Positions 51,997-52,113 of a DNA stretch of 52,113 nucleotides are shown here, piece by piece. The position numbers and the translations under genes are program-made. The notes below the pieces were generated by a model. That model saw only the letters and a program-made list of their open reading frames with translations, made no database searches and was not told the origin of the DNA. The DNA comes from Nitrospira sp. (GTDB taxonomy: Bacteria > Nitrospirota > Nitrospiria > Nitrospirales > Nitrospiraceae): positions 8,019-60,131 of the forward strand of contig SPAX01000021.1 of the NCBI GenBank assembly GCA_005239475.1. Reading direction: 5' to 3'. The stretch's first letter is position 1. The number at the start of each line of letters is the position of its first letter.

Positions 51997-52113
51997 CTAG
52001 CGGTAGTTGGTGAACTGGAGATCAATTCCAAAGTCTTTGCTCTTGAGAAACGCCATCGCCGCTTGGAGATCATCCTTGCTCTTGCTCAGCACGCGCACTT
52101 GCTCGCCCTGAAT
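51997..52113 (-). CDS. yajQ: C-terminal part of a YajQ-family nucleotide-binding protein, cut by the window edge
   Basis: 38 codons ending in [41 protein letters not shown]. The pattern VRV(T/S)xKxKDDLQxxxxxLKxxDFxxxLQFxNxR is the typical YajQ/UPF0234 end. YajQ proteins bind nucleotides, including cyclic di-GMP in some species, and can act as regulators. The N-terminal three quarters lie beyond the window. Confidence 0.8.
   Translation of the reverse strand: MQGEQVRVLSKSKDDLQAAMAFLKSKDFGIDLQFTNYR

Overview
The window is a stretch of Gram-negative bacterial chromosome (GC by eye in the high fifties) packed with housekeeping genes, nearly all on the minus strand. Gene order, the DNPR (meso-diaminopimelate) motif in MurE, lipoproteins with lipoboxes, beta-barrel-type proteins and a type IV pilus PilS/PilR/PilC set fit a diderm. 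My best guess is a member of the Nitrospirota close to Nitrospira, from overall resemblance of the proteins and of the intergenic repeats; this was not checked against any database. I see no rRNA, tRNA, CRISPR array, prophage or transposase gene.

Layout. (1) 1-3.1 kb: the end of an unidentified plus-strand gene, then folD-metF-panB on the minus strand, three enzymes sharing 5,10-methylene-tetrahydrofolate. (2) 3.4-5.5 kb: a small plus-strand island with a secreted beta-propeller protein, a Cys/His-rich protein and a PilZ protein. (3) 5.6-6.8 kb: two tandem exported cyclophilins. (4) 7.1-15.7 kb: rpsF-ssb-rpsR-yceD-rpmF-plsX-fabH-fabD-fabG-acpP-fabF-rnc, linking ribosomal proteins to fatty acid synthesis and RNase III. 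(5) 15.9-16.9 kb: two envelope proteins. (6) 17.1-21.8 kb: ispE-prs-rplY-pth-ychF. (7) 21.8-27.0 kb: pilC, pilS, pilR and pgsA. (8) 27.1-28.6 kb: a small conserved-looking protein and a beta-lactamase-fold hydrolase. (9) 28.7-49.3 kb: a long division and cell wall (dcw) cluster in transcription order rsmH-ftsL-ftsI-murE-murF-mraY-murD-ftsW-murG-murC-murB-ddl-ftsQ-ftsA-ftsZ-pgeF-(yggS remnant)-proC-yggT-divIVA, with a sigma-70-like promoter in front of rsmH and no mraZ. (10) 49.3-52.1 kb: a low-GC gap, a secreted protein with two different short-peptide repeat arrays, a seven-Asp-box lipoprotein and the end of yajQ.

The most interesting material lies between the genes and in a few protein tails. 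Several families of non-coding hairpin elements sit right against stop codons. In two families the paired arms differ between copies but stay complementary, which suggests the structure is maintained. One element lies exactly where the N-terminal half of yggS is missing. Other points are a perfect 31-bp tandem duplication over the ychF start that puts the good ribosome binding site in front of an out-of-frame ATG, a second copy of the C-terminal partner-binding peptide in FtsZ, and the decapeptide/nonapeptide repeat protein at 49.8-50.8 kb.

Many track ORFs start at an upstream TTG or GTG or run into a neighbouring gene. I corrected starts where a Shine-Dalgarno sequence, a family length or an operon overlap decided it, and said so in each entry.
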